From positions 62,001 through 126,000 of the forward strand of contig SSNU01000027.1 of assembly GCA_012064415.1 (NCBI GenBank): a DNA stretch of 64,000 nucleotides, given 5' to 3'. This stretch comes from Gyrodactylus bullatarudis (lineage: Eukaryota; Platyhelminthes; Monogenea; Gyrodactylidea; Gyrodactylidae). Under the pieces are notes generated by a model. That model did not search any database. It had not been told where the DNA came from and was given only the letters and a program-made list of their open reading frames with translations. Shown here piece after piece: positions 45,931 to 56,100 of the stretch. Position numbers and translations under genes: made by a program. Each line of letters starts with the position of its first letter. Position 1 is the first letter of the stretch.

Positions 45931-46058
45931 AAATAACTCATTTATGGTCAAGCAAAATGTCAACTGGTTTCTGAAAAAAATATAAATTTCATACTCCTAC
46001 TCATAAGTAATCAGGTAAAAAAGTCCTTACCGCCCGGTTTAACTCTAATACATTTTTT
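45931..46058 (+). repeat. 128-bp junction duplication
   Basis: Direct copy of 41319-41446 (inverted copy of 40289-40416) placed exactly at the outer end of the right palindrome arm. It contains one complete exon-like stretch plus intron sequence and stops abruptly at a T run. Beyond it the sequence is unrelated to the arms. Confidence 0.9.
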
Positions 46059-46256
46059 CCTTACTGTACTTAAAATCTAAACTTTTGAAAAAATCAAAAA
46101 CATGAATCATAAATGATTGTTTCCGCAGATGGTTAATTTCTTCTCTTTCCATACCATTGCAATTAAATGATATTTAGATTATCAGGAATTCGAATTTAGT
46201 TAATACAAAATGCTTACCAAGCCCTGTTTAGTTTTACAAGTAATTATTATTATAAA

Positions 46257-46966
46257 GCTAGTTGACATGAAGATGAGAACTCACTTTTTTTACAAAAAAA
46301 TCAATATTTTTGTTCGGAAAGTCAGAAAAAACATTTATTTTTTGAATTCCAAAATGAAATAAGCCAATTTCTTTCTGAAAAAATTCAATCTCACCAAAAT
46401 CGTTTTTTGAATTCCGTAAATGCACCAAAATTACACTTTTTCAATTTTTGAGCTCAAAATTTTTATCGATTTCAAATATTTTGAACCAGTCAACTGAAAA
46501 ATATTTGAGACCATCATAAGACAAAGAATTCGAATTAGGCCGTCGAGGAAGAATGGAATCTACTGATTTCAAGAAAAATTTAAACTCTTAAATCTTGGAT
46601 TATTCCCCATCTTGATAATCAATAAATTCAAATTTTTCGATTTACCACAATGATGAAGAATTTCTGTGAATTTCTGCAGCCCAAATCGAATTCTTTGCCT
46701 AATTTTAATCTAAAATATCTGCATTTAACTAGTTCAAATCTTTGAAATCAATAAAAATTTTGGATTCGAATGTTGAAAAAGTGGAAATTTGGTGCATTAA
46801 CGGAATTCAAAAAATGGCCCGATTTTGGTGAGATTGAACTTATTCAGAAAGAAATTGGCTTATTTCATTTTGGAATTCGAAAAATAAATGTTTTTCCTGA
46901 CTTTCCGAGCAAAAATAATGAGTTTTTTGTAAAAAAAGTGATTTCTCATCTTCATCTCAATTAGGT
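46257..46966. repeat. foldback element, ~710 bp
   Basis: Inverted arms of about 220 bp (46257-46480 and 46740-46966), starting tagttgacatgaagatgagaa and containing ggtgcattaacggaattc. The same words occur at 5590-5680 (ggtgcatttt, tgaaaaagtg), so it belongs to the dispersed foldback family. The open frame 46770-46964 is within the arm and not a gene. Confidence 0.7.
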
Positions 46967-47839
46967 TTAGTATAAGATATTTCGAGTTATGTTCAAATTT
47001 TTCGGAAGGTGACATAATAGAGCCGAAATTCAATCTTTAGGCGTTCAACAGCAAAAATCGATTGAATACTTACAGGTGAACTTTTTCATTCTTGGTATTT
47101 TTTGGTTCATGATTGTTTAATCATACTTTTATTTCATGAAATCATACAAAAAAATAGCTGGACCTTTTATGGGAAAATATATTGATGAAATGAAAAATTA
47201 GAAATTTAATGCAAAGCGCTCACATTTATCATGTCTCAATTAAGATTGGGTTAAGATGTCATGGTTTTTGAAGGAGAGCAGTACTCTAATGTAGACTTTC
47301 ACACGAAAGTGGTCGTTGAGATTTTAGGAAACAGTGACAGTGAGTCTTGAAGGGTTTAGATGGAAGAATTTTCAGAAATCTATAATCTAATCAGAAATGC
47401 TTACATTAATTTTAATTTTATATATGCTCGCATTTTAGATGGTTCAAGTCTTTTTAATCTAATAACTCATTTTTTGCATCTAAAGAATAATTATTTTCTC
47501 AAAAAATAGTACCTATGTGTTACGTGAGTAAATTTCTATTTGTTACACGTTATTAAAGTAATTGAATTTCAATTATTTTTCGGACAATAATTTGGTCTCA
47601 AAACAGTAACTTTTGAACTTACTTTTTAAACTTTTTCCCCAAAAAAAATTTGAAGAAAAATAATAACTAATTAAATGAAATAAATAGTAAACTATGAGAT
47701 GTTGTCAACATAAACTAGGGAAGATACATTCATAAGAAATAAGATCATCATTGGCCTTACACAGCTTCCAATGGGAGAATTTGAAAAAAACATTTATTCT
47801 ATAACATTTAGTGACTACTTTTAGAATCTCAAGGAATAG
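46967..47839. other. upstream region of GT92 copy B, nothing recognised
   Basis: A+T-rich, no gene seen; presumably promoter and 5' UTR of GT92 copy B. Confidence 0.45.
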
Positions 47840-49402
47840 ATGTATACATTTCCAACTTATCTGAGGAATTCGTTAATCTTGATCATACTTTTTAGTTTAA
47901 TCTATCTAACAAATGTTTTACTGAGGAACAATGATCAAAAAGGGAAAATAAGCAGCAAAGCTATAGAAATAATCTCATCAAACAGTCGAGAGGAACACTT
48001 TGGCAAACCAGGATTTATACATACATTCTACCAACATAAAGTGAAAATAAATTCAAAAGAGAAAATTATCTACCAAGAACCAAAAGAGTATATTCCAGGT
48101 GAAGTTATTCCATATTACTCAGATATACTCGATAACAAGTTTAATAGACTCATCAATGAGAGTGTCTCTCTGGATAGGTTACAAAACCATCGAGAGTGTA
48201 GCGATGAGTGGAGTGAGCTCATTGATTCCCAGTTTATGTCCCTAGACAAAACAGAATCAGTGTACGCATTTTCTGCCTATTTAGACGAGTATTTGGAGGA
48301 GAGTCTGTTCGTTATTCGAGTGTTCATTTACAAAGACACGAAAGACTCTCGGACGATCTATGGAACGTTTGGAAATACGACAAAAGTGGAGTCTTACGAT
48401 CTAACACGGTCAAGGGCAGGGCTCCACGAGCTTAACACCTACAGGCCTGAGTCTTGGCGAGGTTATCTGGCCACGTTCTCAATAGACAGGGAGTCCCTGG
48501 ATGGTAGAACTCCGTGCGTGGTTGGCGTGAGCGTTGGTGCTAGTCCGCCGATAGCCTTGCCGATAAGGCGGACTAAGATGAAAGAGAAAATGTACAAGAA
48601 CACACTCTGTATAGCTCCCCTGTACAATGTGGACAGATTCTCTCCCTCCCGAATTCTTGAGTATCTGACCATGCTGAGTAGGGTGGGGATAGAGAGGGCT
48701 GTCGTCTACTTGGGAGCAGATGTCCCTTGGTTCTGGAAGGAAATCTTCACGAACAACTACACCTCGGATATTAAAGTGGAATTTGTGAAATGGTACTTGC
48801 CGAACCCGAAAATCTTCCGCCTCGGCCAGGAGTTGATGACTAACGAGTGTCTGTTTCGTGAAATGGCCAGCTCCAAGTACCTATCCTTCTTCGATCTGGA
48901 TGAGATGATCGTGCCTGCAGCCAAGTACGACTCTGTGAACAGTGCTTTGGATGACTACTTTGTGAGATACCCGTCCACCGACTTTGCCTGCTTCTACAAC
49001 GTCTACTATCCCACCTACTTCATCGGGAATAAGAATCAAACTCGAAATGTTTACTTCATGTATGAGATACGAAGGAAATGTGACTATTTGAACGATGTGG
49101 AAACGAAATGCATCATTCGACCAGAACGAATACGACAAATGGCTGTTCATGAACCAATTGCTAGCATTCATAATTTCTGGCCCCCAAAAACTCTCAAAGG
49201 AAATGAGAATTATGCAATTTGTAGGCATTACACTGTTCCACGTATAAATTACTGCAACATTTTTGATGAGAATCAAATTTTAAAAGATAAAACTATCGAA
49301 AGATTTATAAATTTCTCGACCATATCAAACATTGAAAGGAAACTAGGTCGAATCTCTCAGATTTATTCTAAATATATTTTGCAAAACTCAGTCATTTTAT
49401 AA
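47840..49402 (+). CDS. GT92 (DUF23) family glycosyltransferase, copy B
   Basis: Intact intronless paralogue of copy A, 520 aa. The N-terminus differs: an anchor near residues 11-27 (SLILIILFSLIYLTNVL) and a longer lysine-rich stem up to PYYSDIL. From there to YEIRRKC the protein equals copy A, including FFDLDEMIVP. The C-terminal ~95 residues are homologous but diverged (VPRINYCNIFDENQ versus APHKKYCNIHDENQ in A). So the two enzymes share a catalytic core but differ in stem and tail, which may change localisation or partners. AATAAA at 49439-49444. GT92 membership rests on the DxD context and overall layout. Confidence 0.86.
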   Translation: MYTFPTYLRNSLILIILFSLIYLTNVLLRNNDQKGKISSKAIEIISSNSREEHFGKPGFIHTFYQHKVKINSKEKIIYQEPKEYIPGEVIPYYSDILDNKFNRLINESVSLDRLQNHRECSDEWSELIDSQFMSLDKTESVYAFSAYLDEYLEESLFVIRVFIYKDTKDSRTIYGTFGNTTKVESYDLTRSRAGLHELNTYRPESWRGYLATFSIDRESLDGRTPCVVGVSVGASPPIALPIRRTKMKEKMYKNTLCIAPLYNVDRFSPSRILEYLTMLSRVGIERAVVYLGADVPWFWKEIFTNNYTSDIKVEFVKWYLPNPKIFRLGQELMTNECLFREMASSKYLSFFDLDEMIVPAAKYDSVNSALDDYFVRYPSTDFACFYNVYYPTYFIGNKNQTRNVYFMYEIRRKCDYLNDVETKCIIRPERIRQMAVHEPIASIHNFWPPKTLKGNENYAICRHYTVPRINYCNIFDENQILKDKTIERFINFSTISNIERKLGRISQIYSKYILQNSVIL

Positions 49403-49658
49403 CAACCCTGATCAAACCTTGTGTGTCTCTTCTGAAAAAATAAATTCAAAATATATGTCATTGTTCATAATCATTAGGGAGGATGGTGAATTTTCTGAAT
49501 TAATTCTGAAATCTAATCATTCTTTCCTATTGAATCAAGTGTCCAAAATGTAAATATTTGAAATCGCCGTAAAATTTCAATGAATTATTACTACAATTTA
49601 TTTTTTTACTTTACAATGTATGAGAAGAAGTATCAAATTATTTAAAAACTACAAAACT

Positions 49659-50447
49659 TTATTTTAATTGTGAGATAAACTCCTCTAATGTGTAAAATAT
49701 AATGAATAAAATTAAAAGGACAGTTGTAAGGCATAAAAGTATGGAAATCGCAGTTAGATATATCTCAATATCCTTCCAAAATATATTCCCACATCCTTGG
49801 TAGGTTGTAAAACGATTTGAAAGTGCCAAGACACAGTTCATCTTGTAGTCTGGTAAGCAGCATGAGATTGGGAACTCTACACCATCAATTTCATAATCTT
49901 TAAAGTTATAAAATCCACAACAGTTCAGTTGAATTCCGACTTCCTGTAAGCTTTGATAGTACGAGTTCTTGTCATTCAATCGGACTTCATTGAAAAGCTG
50001 GTTGAACTTTTCCTTGTAGGTGACCATCTCTTCGTTAAAAATGAAAAATGTGGCAATACAACCAGCTAATAATCCCAAAGCAATAGCATAGGTGAATATC
50101 ATCATGGATAAATTGCGGTAAAAGGTTATTTTCTCAGAATTATGATAGAATATCATAATGAAGATAAACATGAGTACAAATATGGTCACGCCAAGGGATG
50201 AGACGCAAATTCCAATTTCATAATCTTTCCTCAAACTCGATGTGTCCATGATGGTCCAATTTTCGAGAATATTGGGAAAACCAACTGGTCTATCCTCTCC
50301 CATGAGATATCCAGGATAGTATTGGATGAAATTACCCAGAATAAATATTGGAATCCCAATTATGCATACCCCGATTGCCAGTGCGATAACAGAAACTTGA
50401 TAAAAAGTTACTCGGGGGCTGATGAACTCTTCATCTGATGAATACAT
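49659..50447 (-). CDS. tetraspanin
   Basis: Four-pass membrane organiser. Intronless, 262 aa. Membrane segments lie near residues 17-40, 80-102, 113-136 and 230-253. The large extracellular loop between TM3 and TM4 has the diagnostic LNCCGFYNF, then PISCC and further Cys (MNC, GC), so three disulfides are possible. The N-terminus is acidic and cytosolic. AATAAA on the minus strand lies near 49602-49597. Which tetraspanin it matches cannot be told by eye. Confidence 0.9.
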   Translation of the reverse strand: MYSSDEEFISPRVTFYQVSVIALAIGVCIIGIPIFILGNFIQYYPGYLMGEDRPVGFPNILENWTIMDTSSLRKDYEIGICVSSLGVTIFVLMFIFIMIFYHNSEKITFYRNLSMMIFTYAIALGLLAGCIATFFIFNEEMVTYKEKFNQLFNEVRLNDKNSYYQSLQEVGIQLNCCGFYNFKDYEIDGVEFPISCCLPDYKMNCVLALSNRFTTYQGCGNIFWKDIEIYLTAISILLCLTTVLLILFIIFYTLEEFISQLK

Positions 50448-51060
50448 GGTGAATAGGTTTTTGTGTGAAAAATGTCAATTCACTAATGACTGAAAACTCT
50501 AATGAAAACTACGTATAAAAAGAATATGGATTTATAAATTAAGCATTATTGAAAGATTTTATTTCAATTATTTATTAAAGTATACTTTTTATGAATATAG
50601 ATGTTGACTGAATATTCAAGAATTTGACGATCCAAAAAAGCTATTTAATAAATCGTATTTACTATTTGTATTAATAAATAAAATTACTATGAATAATATT
50701 CATTGAACATATATTATGATTACTTATATGTATTAGAATAGGTCAGCCTTAATCTCATTTTGAAGATTATCGAAAGCTAAGCATTTTTTCATATAAAATC
50801 ATACGTTTTCGAGTTTGTTCTGATATACGAAATCTCGATTGAAAATGACAATTTTTGAGCTCGCGTCAAAATTTTTTCAATGAATTTCACTACGAGAAAG
50901 GACAAAATTGAGATTTTTGAATAGTTTTTGCAACATTTTTAATAAAAATAGGGCTTATAATAAAAATTGAGTGTTCTTTCACAGGAAATTAGGTAAATTT
51001 TGATGAGTTTAGGGAAAATGAGATTTTGTATATCAGAACAAAAATTTTCATTTTGATTTT
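50448..51060. other. intergenic with dispersed repeat
   Basis: 50815-51050 is a copy of the repeat at 22170-22440. It runs into the decayed hammerhead repeat that follows. No gene seen. Confidence 0.5.
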
Positions 51061-51102
51061 CATACTGACGAGTCTAAAAGAGGATGAAACGCGCGTATAA
51101 GT
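51061..51102 (+). ncRNA. second hammerhead ribozyme copy, decayed
   Basis: Core CTGACGA (51065-51071), stem II GTCT/GGAT (pairs with two G-U wobbles), GAAA (51086-51089) and palindromic ACGCGCGT (51089-51096). Stem I is short (only two sure pairs) and the tRNA-like head is missing. The following body to 51193 matches 20675-20765 (gtaccagtctc, gtaagctgtaacattcaacgac). Confidence 0.65.
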
Positions 51103-51306
51103 CTCCTATATATTATTTCTAAATGCTTTGTGAGTTTCTTTCGTACCAGTCTCTGTGAAATCCATTCGTAAGCTGTAACATTCAACGACATGGGCTGTAC
51201 TATTAATTAATAATTTTAGGTTCATCTATTTTTAAACAGCTGTTTTCGATGAATTTAGGAATAAATTCACAAAACAGAATAACTTTGAGTTGGCGCCATT
51301 TTCAGA

Positions 51307-51540
51307 TTGAGTTCAAAACTTTTGGGAATTTCAAATCAAGACATTGATCAAACGTTATTTTTCAGGATCACCATTAGACAAGGAAACCGGTTATCACTAT
51401 TCGATTTTCAAATGAACCGTCTATTTGAACTGATCCTGGAAGTGGATCCTATAGGAAGTGGAATTTTGGACGATAATGGAGTAAGAAATCTCAACGACCA
51501 TTTTTTTAGCATGTCTTATTATTATGATACTGAAAAATAA
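51307..51540 (+). other. ORF with a relative in Islet intron 3, probably repeat-derived
   Basis: 77 codons, starting from a non-ATG codon. Nucleotides 51365-51440 resemble 3930-4000 (shared tcactattc, attttcaaatgaac), and gataatggagt recurs in both. The shared pieces point to a mobile element, not a host gene. Confidence 0.35.
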
Positions 51541-51693
51541 CGTTTAATTATTCTCGCAATTTCTCTAAATTTCTAAAATTTTTCTTCGAATCATAGTGTT
51601 TTTTTTGATTTTGATGTAAAAAAGCATTCTGAATTTTGCTTTAAGTATGTATTTCTTGAAAATAATTTATTTAAAATAAAGATAAAAAAATTA

Positions 51694-52431
51694 TTATTCA
51701 AAACAAAATGTAAAAGTTGGTGCTTTCAAGAGGCTGGCTAAAAATGCCAAGCCTAGCGCTGATATCGAACCGAAAAGAATTAACAATGCAATTCCGTATT
51801 TCAGCTCAATTTTTTTCCAGAACATCGGCTCACAAGGGGGTTTTGTAGATTGTTCTGATGGCGACAAGACGCAAATATCCTTGAATTGTTCATTACAACA
51901 GTTCAAAGGAACATTTCCATCAAAATCTTGATATCCGTGAATACCACAGCAGTCCAATTCTTGATTCATAATCGTAAGATTGGCTGTATAGTCTTGTGGA
52001 CTGATTTCCTTTTGTTTCTTCAGATAGGTTGTCGCAAAAGCTCGATAATTCTTTCTTTCGTGAATGTAAGCAAAAGAGATCCCAATAGCTGCTATCAAGA
52101 GTACTGCAGCCCCGGCAATATAGAAAATCAAAGCCCATTGTATAAAGTATTTACTGACTATCAATCCAACAATACCCAGGATAATCATGAATGCTCCAAG
52201 ACCAACGATTACATCTCCCATGCGAAAACCATTCATGGTTGCAAAGTCATAGTCTCTTGTTATCCACTGAACCTTGTCTCGTTCCCAAGTTGAGCCGAGA
52301 TTATCAAATCCGGGAACTGACCCTTTCAACAAACTCAAGGGTAAATTTTGAATTAGCAGACCATTGAAAACTAAGCCTGCGCCGAGGCCTAACACGATTA
52401 TATTGACTATAGGAAATATTTTATCACACAT
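51694..52431 (-). CDS. tetraspanin
   Basis: 245 aa from ATG at 52431; the longer frame upstream begins with GTG and is not used here. Membrane segments lie near 6-27, 72-93, 101-124 and 217-240. The large loop has LDCCGIHGYQDF, then LNCC, IC and PPC, the tetraspanin CCG pattern. It differs from the tetraspanin at 49659 in most residues, so it is an old paralogue and not a recent duplicate. Minus-strand AATAAA at 51671-51666. Confidence 0.9.
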   Translation of the reverse strand: MCDKIFPIVNIIVLGLGAGLVFNGLLIQNLPLSLLKGSVPGFDNLGSTWERDKVQWITRDYDFATMNGFRMGDVIVGLGAFMIILGIVGLIVSKYFIQWALIFYIAGAAVLLIAAIGISFAYIHERKNYRAFATTYLKKQKEISPQDYTANLTIMNQELDCCGIHGYQDFDGNVPLNCCNEQFKDICVLSPSEQSTKPPCEPMFWKKIELKYGIALLILFGSISALGLAFLASLLKAPTFTFCFE

Positions 52432-53199
52432 GATAAAAGAAGCTTGGCTTAACAACTGCACATGAAATTATATATAATTAATACCTCCAAATAAAAATAA
52501 ATGTTCAACCTCTTGAAATTTATAATTTCGCAAAAGTAACTCTAGAAAAATGTACTTTAAATAATGAAAACTGGTTTGAATTTTATTTGATAATTATTTT
52601 TTAATAAAAACCTTATTCAATCCTTTATAATCCGATTTTGGATTTTCGAATTATTCCCTAAAGCCTTACTGAGTAGTTTATACGCTACGAAGTTCAATAG
52701 ACGAAATTTTAAGTAAAATAAGAAGATAATCTTGCTTCTTGAAAAATTTGGTTGGAATACAGAAGACACATTGTCTTCACTAGCAACAACAAAGAGAATT
52801 TCTGTGACGACTTTCTGTCTAAACAAAAAATTGGAGGAGGAAGGTAGAAATAAGCACGAATAGCCATCCAAAGTTAGATAGAAATGTAAAAACCACATAT
52901 CCTCACTTGATAGAAGCTACAGAGGATTGCATTTTTTTAGTTTTTCATACATATCTAGCCGGAAAAATATAAGATATTGTAAACAGAAATGTAGAATTTA
53001 GCAATCGTTAAGCTTTTGAAATCCTAGAAAATAGCTAGATCAATTTGATTACTCGAGTTAATTTCGAAAAAGCGTGAAATTTCTTTCAATGCTTGATCTG
53101 AAAAATTTCAATATACCGTGGATGCTCGGACGTTTTTGATAAACACCGGATCCCTGAGCAAGATCACTTTTTGTCATAGAAAGAAGATATACTCATTAT
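52432..53199. other. intergenic, no gene seen
   Basis: Open frames here are short and start from non-ATG codons. Nothing recognised. Confidence 0.4.
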
Positions 53200-56100
53200 T
53201 CATTCTACTTTATTGGCTCTTAAGACTTTTAAAACAATTTTTTTATTTGCTTCGTTAAAACAATCAATCACATAGTTTGTCTGACGTATCTGTAAATTTA
53301 TCTGATTGGGTTCATTTTGGCTGACAATTATATCTCTTAGGAAAATATTTTCATTCCTCTCTTCAATGGATAAGTGATTATTTTGTATAACAGCTAAAAC
53401 AATATTTCCATTTATTTCCACATAGCCTTCCAATTTTTCATGATCTTAAATATTTTTGAATCAATCAAACGTGATCTTACTAAATTTATAAGGGATATTT
53501 TGGATTAGAACTCTTGATAGATGATAAAAATCTTTCGTAAGAGGCTGTAAGTAAAGACTTTCTATTCTTTCTTTTGTCAGTTTATCGATAGAGTCTTTCA
53601 GTTCGATGAATTTTGCGTGTAGGTAAATTGTAGAACTCTTTATATCAACTGTCAAATATGAGTAAGTAGAGCCAGGGTAAAATGCCTGAATTTCACTCTC
53701 GATAATTGTAACTTCAGATTCTACTCCGTTGAGCAGAATCAATCCGTAAAACACACCTTCAAATTAAAATAATTAATATCGAGTAACTCACAACCTTCGC
53801 CTTAATTATCAAAAAAAAAGTTTTTAGTTTGAGTTATTAACTCGGATTGTTAAGCCCCCTTTTTTAGATGGCTTCTAAAGTAAAAAATTATTGGTGGTCA
53901 TGGAAAATTTTTTTTTAAGGTCTGTTAAAAAAGTAAATAATTCTGGATCAAAATTTTATGCTGATTCCAAATCTGTTCTCAGAATCCTGATATCATTCTA
54001 AGAGATAATGGGGAAAAACGAATTTTAGGAAAATTTCTAAAAGTAATTATAGTTAATTAAGATTTTTTTAGATAAAGTGAGAAAGTATAAAATTCTGCGT
54101 CGAATGATGGATCTTTTAGGTGGGTTTGAGGAAAATAAGCCTCTAAAATTTGCGGCCAAGGTAAAAAAAATTTTTTTTCTTCTAATTTTTGGTAAAATTT
54201 TCTGCTTTCATCTCCTAAAAAGTCTGGTTTCCAATGAGATATTTCAAAAGAAAAATAATAAATAAAGAAAAATTTTGTGCTGATTCGAGTCTCCCAGAAT
54301 GCATCTGAATCATTGAGTGCTTTTTTAGCCCGAGTATTAATCAGGCTTTTTTCTCAAGTTTATGCACACACCTTAGTACTTCGAAGATGGAAAGATTGTT
54401 TTAAGATGATCCTAAAAAATCACCATTTGGACCTTATGATCTTAATTCTTTCTTTGTGATCAATTAAAAAAATATACTCAATTTAATAGAACTCACCAGA
54501 TTTTATAAAAAAATATATCATTGAATTTATTATATTTTTAGGTGATTTTAATCGTCCAACAAAAGTCTGATATACAATTTTCAAGATTAGATTCCGAATA
54601 CCGAGTCTCTAGTTCTTTTATCTCCTGATGAAATTTTTCACCTTGCTCATCAGATATGTTTTTCAGTGGTCCAACATCAAATAGATCCAAATGATGTTTA
54701 ACGAAGTGTAACTTCATACTCATCAGACATCCCAAATTCTTATAAGACTCAATAAGCTCATCAATCATTTGGTCACTGTCTATATGCCTTGTATATTTCC
54801 AAAAAAGTATGGACATATATTTTTAAATGCTAACCAAGCTGGTCGTTCAACAATTTTTCTTAAAATCATCTGACAAGATTCATATGTCTCTTTATGGGTT
54901 CTTGAATATGCAATTGGAAGCGATTTGTGGGCACCTGTATTACTCAGCAACACTGCCTTAAGACTACTATTTGACGAATCAATGAATAACCTAATTGATC
55001 TAGGGTTGAATGGAAAGTTGAGACATCTGAACAAACCCTCAATATTAGAACAATAAGAAAGGCCTTGTTCTTGAGTGAATAACTCCCGAAATGGCTCATC
55101 CCTGTATTTATATTGTGAATTAGTAACGTTTGAACCTCCATCAATCTTTTTGAACATAAGTTCTTTACCTAGAAGGACTGCTTCTTTCTTTGAAAGATGT
55201 AATTTACGCACGAGGTTATCGAGAAATTCTTGATCTATCTCGATTTTAACAGTCCTTGGAATCACTTCATTAACTACGGGAGATATTTCTTCAATATATA
55301 TATCAGGATCTTGTTCTGGAATATTCACTTGGCGAACATTTTGGTCTCTACAAGCTCTTGTTATTGGGTATGACTAAAAATTATGAAATAATACTTACCT
55401 GATTAGAGGGTTTACGATTCAAATGTATTACTGTTGTACAGAAATAACAGTCAACCGCGTGATTCTCTGGACCAAACTTTAATTCTCTTACGATATGACG
55501 AAGGATGGGGAGTTACAACTTTACACTTAAAGAGTGGCAGACATAGGCTGGAGCATATGAACACTCAGTTACTATGTTAACATTGAAGTATTCAGTGAAT
55601 GCAATTTTACCATGCAGGAAAAAATATCCACAAACATAGCAAAATCTAGAAATTTCATTGACACAAATAAAGGCACGTTGTTGGTTCATGATGACTAATT
55701 AATAAGAACATAAAGAACGAATAGTATATAATTTCATGTGTAAAACTCATTGGACAAACAAGGTCAACCTATGAGATTCAACTACTTAATTAAAGGTAAG
55801 AAAAAATCAGGTCAAGGATAGAAAAATTGTCTCAATGTAAAATATTTATATTTTATTAAGTGCTCTTAAATAGAGAATTACTCGGTCATGCATCAGGATT
55901 TTAAATTTCAGTGAAAAGTTCAGAAAATAAGCAGGATCTAATTCATCAAAAGAATTTCTCAGTCAAAATCTGGTGAGTTCTATTAAATTGAGTATTAGAA
56001 AGAAGATTATATTAAAGCCATATGTACATTTCATAAAGCATCATCAGTGACAATTCTTCATAAATCTATACAAACCGTACTTAGGTGTTCAAAAAAACTA

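Noticed and set aside
54538..55689. Counting the transposon-type ORFs as exons of the PH-like gene
   Set aside because: Frameshifts, unrelated family and inverted flanks show it is an insertion in the intron.
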